Positions 61,233 to 64,000 of a stretch of 64,000 bases of DNA are shown one piece after another. Each line of letters opens with the position of its first letter. The first letter of the stretch is position 1. The notes beneath the pieces are model-generated. The model was not told where the DNA came from. It did not search any database and saw only the letters and a program-made list of their open reading frames with translations. The stretch lies in contig NZ_JAFLND010000001.1 in assembly GCF_017313105.1 (NCBI RefSeq), positions 1,054,001-1,118,000 on the forward strand, written 5' to 3'. The DNA is from [Muricauda] lutisoli (nom. illeg.). GTDB taxonomy: Bacteria; Bacteroidota; Bacteroidia; Flavobacteriales; Flavobacteriaceae. The translations under genes were made by a program, and so were the position numbers.

Positions 61233-61276
61233 TTAATGTAATCTCTGTGGTAATTGGTTTTCCCGCAAACTCTTTG

Positions 61277-62293
61277 TCATGAATTTTGTTGTAATGCAAT
61301 TTCCATTTTTTCTTTGAAGTCATGGGGTTCATCAACATAAAACCCAATGGTTTTATACTTTTTCTTGATGCCGTAAAGACCTTGCAATGTATTTTCTTTT
61401 TTCAAATTGATTACAACATTGTGCTGTTCCAGTTCTCCTAGAGGGGACAACTTCAAAGTTGATTTGTCCTTTTTCAGGTCCGTTGTCGATAAATCTACAT
61501 GATCTATAATGGAAAAGGGAATCTCTGTTTCGCCCATGATACCATATCGTAATATAAGCGATTTATTACCCATAAATATTGGCCTTTTAGATAAGGATTT
61601 TGCAAAACCCAACAGTTGGAACACGCAGTAAATGCTAAGGGCGGTCGTAATCCAAGCTGCTGTTTCGCTCCATTTGGAAAGTAAAAAATGTAATCCCACG
61701 GTTTCAATGGCCGCGACCATCAGCAACCCTATAAATAAAGAAGGTGAGCCGCTTTTTTTGTGATAGGTAAACTCACCATCTTGGACTATCCTTTTTTTCC
61801 AATTGATTAAGCCATAATAAAATACGGCCACTTCCATAGCAAAGATGGACGCCAAGTTTTTGGGCAAAATTTCACCGGAGCTGTTCTTTAGTGCATCATA
61901 AAAGTCAAGAGTTAAATTCATTTTCGCTTTATAATGCTTTACAGCTTTACGAACCTTGAATATCACGAAACTCAAAATGGAAATTTCAATTAAGGGCAAA
62001 ATCCATTTTTTAAATAATTCCAAATAAGTCTGACTTTCCTTTGGCAAAAAATATGAGCCGACCAATAATCCAAGGATCAGTACTGGGACAATTGTTGTTT
62101 TTGGTGTTTTTGTTTTTCGGATGAGCAGGAAATAAACCAATGGAACTGTAAACAATAGATCAATGGTAATGGACAGGTCCAATATATCGTTCCCGACCAT
62201 CTGGGAGGATTGCGTAATAAATATTAGAATTGCCAACAAACCAATTGGAATTCCCAAATTGATAATATTTCGGGTTAATTGTGCACTTTTCAT
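61277..62293 (-). CDS. Polytopic membrane protein of unknown function
   Basis: A 338-residue membrane protein starting at ATG 62293 (the TTG 15 bp upstream is weaker). Six hydrophobic helices: about residues 9-28, 37-55, 60-80, 88-108, 190-210 and 217-236, then a cytosolic soluble C-terminal domain of about 100 residues (YGIMGETEIPFSIIDHVDLS, GELEQHNVVINLKKENTLQG) of PH-like strand composition. No family recognised. Precedes the DUF72 gene on the same strand. Confidence 0.78.
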   Translation of the reverse strand: MKSAQLTRNIINLGIPIGLLAILIFITQSSQMVGNDILDLSITIDLLFTVPLVYFLLIRKTKTPKTTIVPVLILGLLVGSYFLPKESQTYLELFKKWILPLIEISILSFVIFKVRKAVKHYKAKMNLTLDFYDALKNSSGEILPKNLASIFAMEVAVFYYGLINWKKRIVQDGEFTYHKKSGSPSLFIGLLMVAAIETVGLHFLLSKWSETAAWITTALSIYCVFQLLGFAKSLSKRPIFMGNKSLILRYGIMGETEIPFSIIDHVDLSTTDLKKDKSTLKLSPLGELEQHNVVINLKKENTLQGLYGIKKKYKTIGFYVDEPHDFKEKMEIALQQNS

Positions 62294-62497
62294 AATGGTT
62301 AAGTTCAATAATCTTTAATGGTGCCATTGGAGCTTTGTTCTCATTTTGACAGACGAATCACGTTGCTTTCAAAGGCTGGATATATTGCGACACTAAGGTA
62401 ATTAAATAAAAAGGTTGTTCATAACATCGTTGACAACTATTGCGATATTTAAAAGTGTGCGATTCATCATTCTGTAATTTTATTAAAAATCACAACC

Positions 62498-62911
62498 ATG
62501 GATTCACAATCCGACCGTCGATTGGACATTCGTCCAAGCATTCCCGAGTCACATTTTAACAGCCAAATGGGGTTTGACGAGCATTTTCAGAACAAGACCC
62601 TTCGCCCAGTCATCAAACTTCAAAACTATTTGTTGGTAGAGGCTTTCAAGAATTATGCGAACAAGCATAAAGGTGTTTTTTACGAGCTCTCTTTGGAGAA
62701 AAAACTCCACTACATTGAGCGGGCCATCCAAAAGGATATCAAATTCAGGAACTCCCTAAAGGGAATGATCATTGGGCAATTTACCGTTGAAGAATACCAA
62801 AATTATATCACCAATTCTTCTGCCCTGAACAAAAGAATGATGAATATGGTGGTGGAACGCCTTAAAGATCAGATCCAACTGTTGGAAGAAGAAGCCTTAT
62901 TCCAAAATTGA
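62498..62911 (+). CDS. Conserved hypothetical protein (137 aa), flavobacterial type
   Basis: A 137-residue soluble helical protein. The pattern RPVIKLQNYLLVEAFKNYAN and KKLHYIERAIQKDIKFRNSL is of a kind seen in many Bacteroidota as a protein of unknown role (sometimes labelled glyoxalase without the metal motif). I see no catalytic motif. ATG 62498. Its stop overlaps the convergent DUF2461 stop by 15 bp. Confidence 0.78.
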   Translation: MDSQSDRRLDIRPSIPESHFNSQMGFDEHFQNKTLRPVIKLQNYLLVEAFKNYANKHKGVFYELSLEKKLHYIERAIQKDIKFRNSLKGMIIGQFTVEEYQNYITNSSALNKRMMNMVVERLKDQIQLLEEEALFQN

Positions 62912-63580
62912 TTCCCCGTTTAAGTTGGTGGTAAGGATATCGCTCATTAAGTCAAAATACGGGCGTATGGCCCTGTACGACTTATCCACCTCGTCCAAAA
63001 AGGAAGATGAGAGCACTTCATCGTCAGAAAGTTGACGCATGAAAACAAACTGCTTTTTTCGAATGAGGTCAATATCCGGATGTTCCTTGTCAAAACCTTT
63101 CGGGGCCGTTTTTACCTCTTCTCCCTGTAATTCTCCCCAAACGGATTTCAGTTCTTTTTGGTTAATGACCTCCCGAAATTCATCGGCATCCATTTCCAGT
63201 TCCTTTCGTATTCTGAAAAGATCTTCTTTGTTCGGCGCCCAGAATCCAGCCCCTAAAAAAGATTCCCCTGGTTTAATATGAACATAGTAACCACCTCTTA
63301 AATGTGCCCCTAAACGGGAAAAGAATCCGGCAAAATGGGTTTTGTACGGTGTTTTGTCCTTAGAAAAGCGCACATCCCTGTAAATACGGAACAGCTTCAT
63401 TTTTTCAATATCATCATGATGGCTTAAATTGACCTTTGCCGCTTCAAGAAAATTCTTTACTTCGGATTGATGTTTTTTAAAAATAGGCTTCTGTTCTTCG
63501 AACCACTCCCTATTGTTATTGTTTTTAAGTTTGGTCAAAAAATCAAAAACCTCCTTTGATATCGTAACATTAGACGCCAT
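62897..63580 (-). CDS. DUF2461 family protein
   Basis: A 227-residue protein of the DUF2461 (TIGR02453) family. Family-defining motifs: FLTKLKNNNNREWFEEQKPI, LFRIYRDVRFSKDKTPYKTH, and GGYYVHIKPGESFLGAGFW. Function unknown; soluble. Overlaps the end of the convergent hypothetical gene. Confidence 0.92.
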   Translation of the reverse strand: MASNVTISKEVFDFLTKLKNNNNREWFEEQKPIFKKHQSEVKNFLEAAKVNLSHHDDIEKMKLFRIYRDVRFSKDKTPYKTHFAGFFSRLGAHLRGGYYVHIKPGESFLGAGFWAPNKEDLFRIRKELEMDADEFREVINQKELKSVWGELQGEEVKTAPKGFDKEHPDIDLIRKKQFVFMRQLSDDEVLSSSFLDEVDKSYRAIRPYFDLMSDILTTNLNGESILE

Positions 63581-63672
63581 ATATCGATAATATGTTATTT
63601 TTAAATTAAAGTTACCCTTTTATACTGGCGTATGGTAAGGATTTGTCTAATTTTAAGACAATATAGTGTAGT

Positions 63673-64000
63673 ATGGACAAGGAAAAAATTATCGCCGAAC
63701 TCAACAGACACAAAAAACTGCCTTATCTCGATTACAGGTTAAAGCAGGAAACAGAGGATTTCACTGACACTCTTTTTTATACTTTATTTGATGCCAATAC
63801 CCCTGTGGCCATTAACTTAGAGTTGTTGGAGAAGAAATTCAATAAGCTTATGGATATGGCTTGTTGGGATTTGGAAAAACCAAATGAGGAACTGTGGGGC
63901 AATTACATATCACATTTGCCACAAATCTTGGAAAATCTAAATCTAGATGCCGAAGCCATTCTAAATTGTGATCCAGCATCATTGTCCATTCAAGAAATTT
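63673..64000 (+). CDS. cysE: Serine O-acetyltransferase, N-terminal part (runs off window)
   Basis: The first 109 codons of a gene continuing beyond the window. The sequence YISHLPQILENLNLDAEAIL and then FDxDPAxxSIxEI-like DPASLSIQEI match the N-terminal helical domain of Bacteroidota serine acetyltransferases (first step of cysteine synthesis from serine and acetyl-CoA). The left-handed beta-helix domain with the catalytic residues lies outside. ATG 63673 follows the 92-bp gap from DUF2461. Confidence 0.78.
   Translation, partial: MDKEKIIAELNRHKKLPYLDYRLKQETEDFTDTLFYTLFDANTPVAINLELLEKKFNKLMDMACWDLEKPNEELWGNYISHLPQILENLNLDAEAILNCDPASLSIQEI

Noticed and set aside
1..64000. tRNA, rRNA, CRISPR array, IS element or prophage
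   Set aside because: Both strands were read for TpsiC-loop-like GTTCRANTC with acceptor stems, regularly spaced repeats, transposase motifs and phage structural genes; none was convincing. A tool-based scan (tRNAscan-SE, ISfinder) was not possible here.

Overview
This window looks like chromosomal DNA of a marine-type member of the Flavobacteriaceae (Bacteroidota), perhaps near Muricauda/Allomuricauda; the genus is a guess. The support is: short roughly 287-residue RpoD-type sigma factors beginning MRQLKI, many SPII lipoproteins with names of the form MKK..SC, few Shine-Dalgarno sequences, a TAnnTTTG -7 promoter element, families typical of the group (TolB-amidohydrolase fusions, DUF1080, FG-GAP proteins, Nudix-type sugar regulators), and moderate-to-low GC. 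I see no rRNA, tRNA, CRISPR array, transposase or prophage.

Layout. 0-11 kb: a Tat-like PLP enzyme, a very large TolB-propeller/amidohydrolase, a membrane-tethered AraC-type regulator with TPRs, and divergent from it an ankyrin lipoprotein, an acyltransferase, a second amidohydrolase and an FKBP isomerase. 11-17 kb: gamma-glutamyltransferase, then a Crp/Fnr regulator followed by an FNR-like box and a redox set (ene-reductase, OsmC peroxidase, flavin reductase), then a second RpoD-like sigma factor. 17-25 kb: FG-GAP protein, heme peroxidase, unknown secreted protein, a small AT-rich accessory patch (XRE regulator, palindromic element), aldehyde dehydrogenase and lipoproteins. 25-29 kb: trehalase divergent from a GntR regulator with a perfect palindrome between them, then mobA and a moaD that lacks its GlyGly tail. 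29-39 kb: VWA lipoprotein, two convergent DUF1080 proteins, and a tightly overlapping four-gene minus-strand operon for envelope and peptide work (heme-c FG-GAP protein, 3D-domain protein, muramoyl amidase, M14 carboxypeptidase), pirin and a serine hydrolase. 39-46 kb: a repeat-rich spacer, an ATP-grasp enzyme, menB, nitrilase, acyl-CoA ligase, a decayed gene and a methyltransferase. 46-52.7 kb: GH3 glycosidase divergent from a Nudix-like regulator with two matching operators between them, then D-aminoacylase and beta-lactamase-fold hydrolase. 52.8-64 kb: glycosyltransferase, SF2 helicase, primary sigma factor rpoD, a cluster with an Hpt-like protein lacking its histidine plus two tandem micro-ORFs, dipeptidase, thioesterase, DUF72, DUF2461 and the start of a serine acetyltransferase.

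The common theme is extracytoplasmic breakdown of peptides, D-amino-acid compounds and sugars, each module with a local regulator. The least explained structures are the tandem micro-ORFs near rpoD (56.8-58.4 kb), a duplicated leader around the heme peroxidase (19.3 and 21.0 kb), and the paired TTTGTG-N9-CACAAA operators (48.4 kb).
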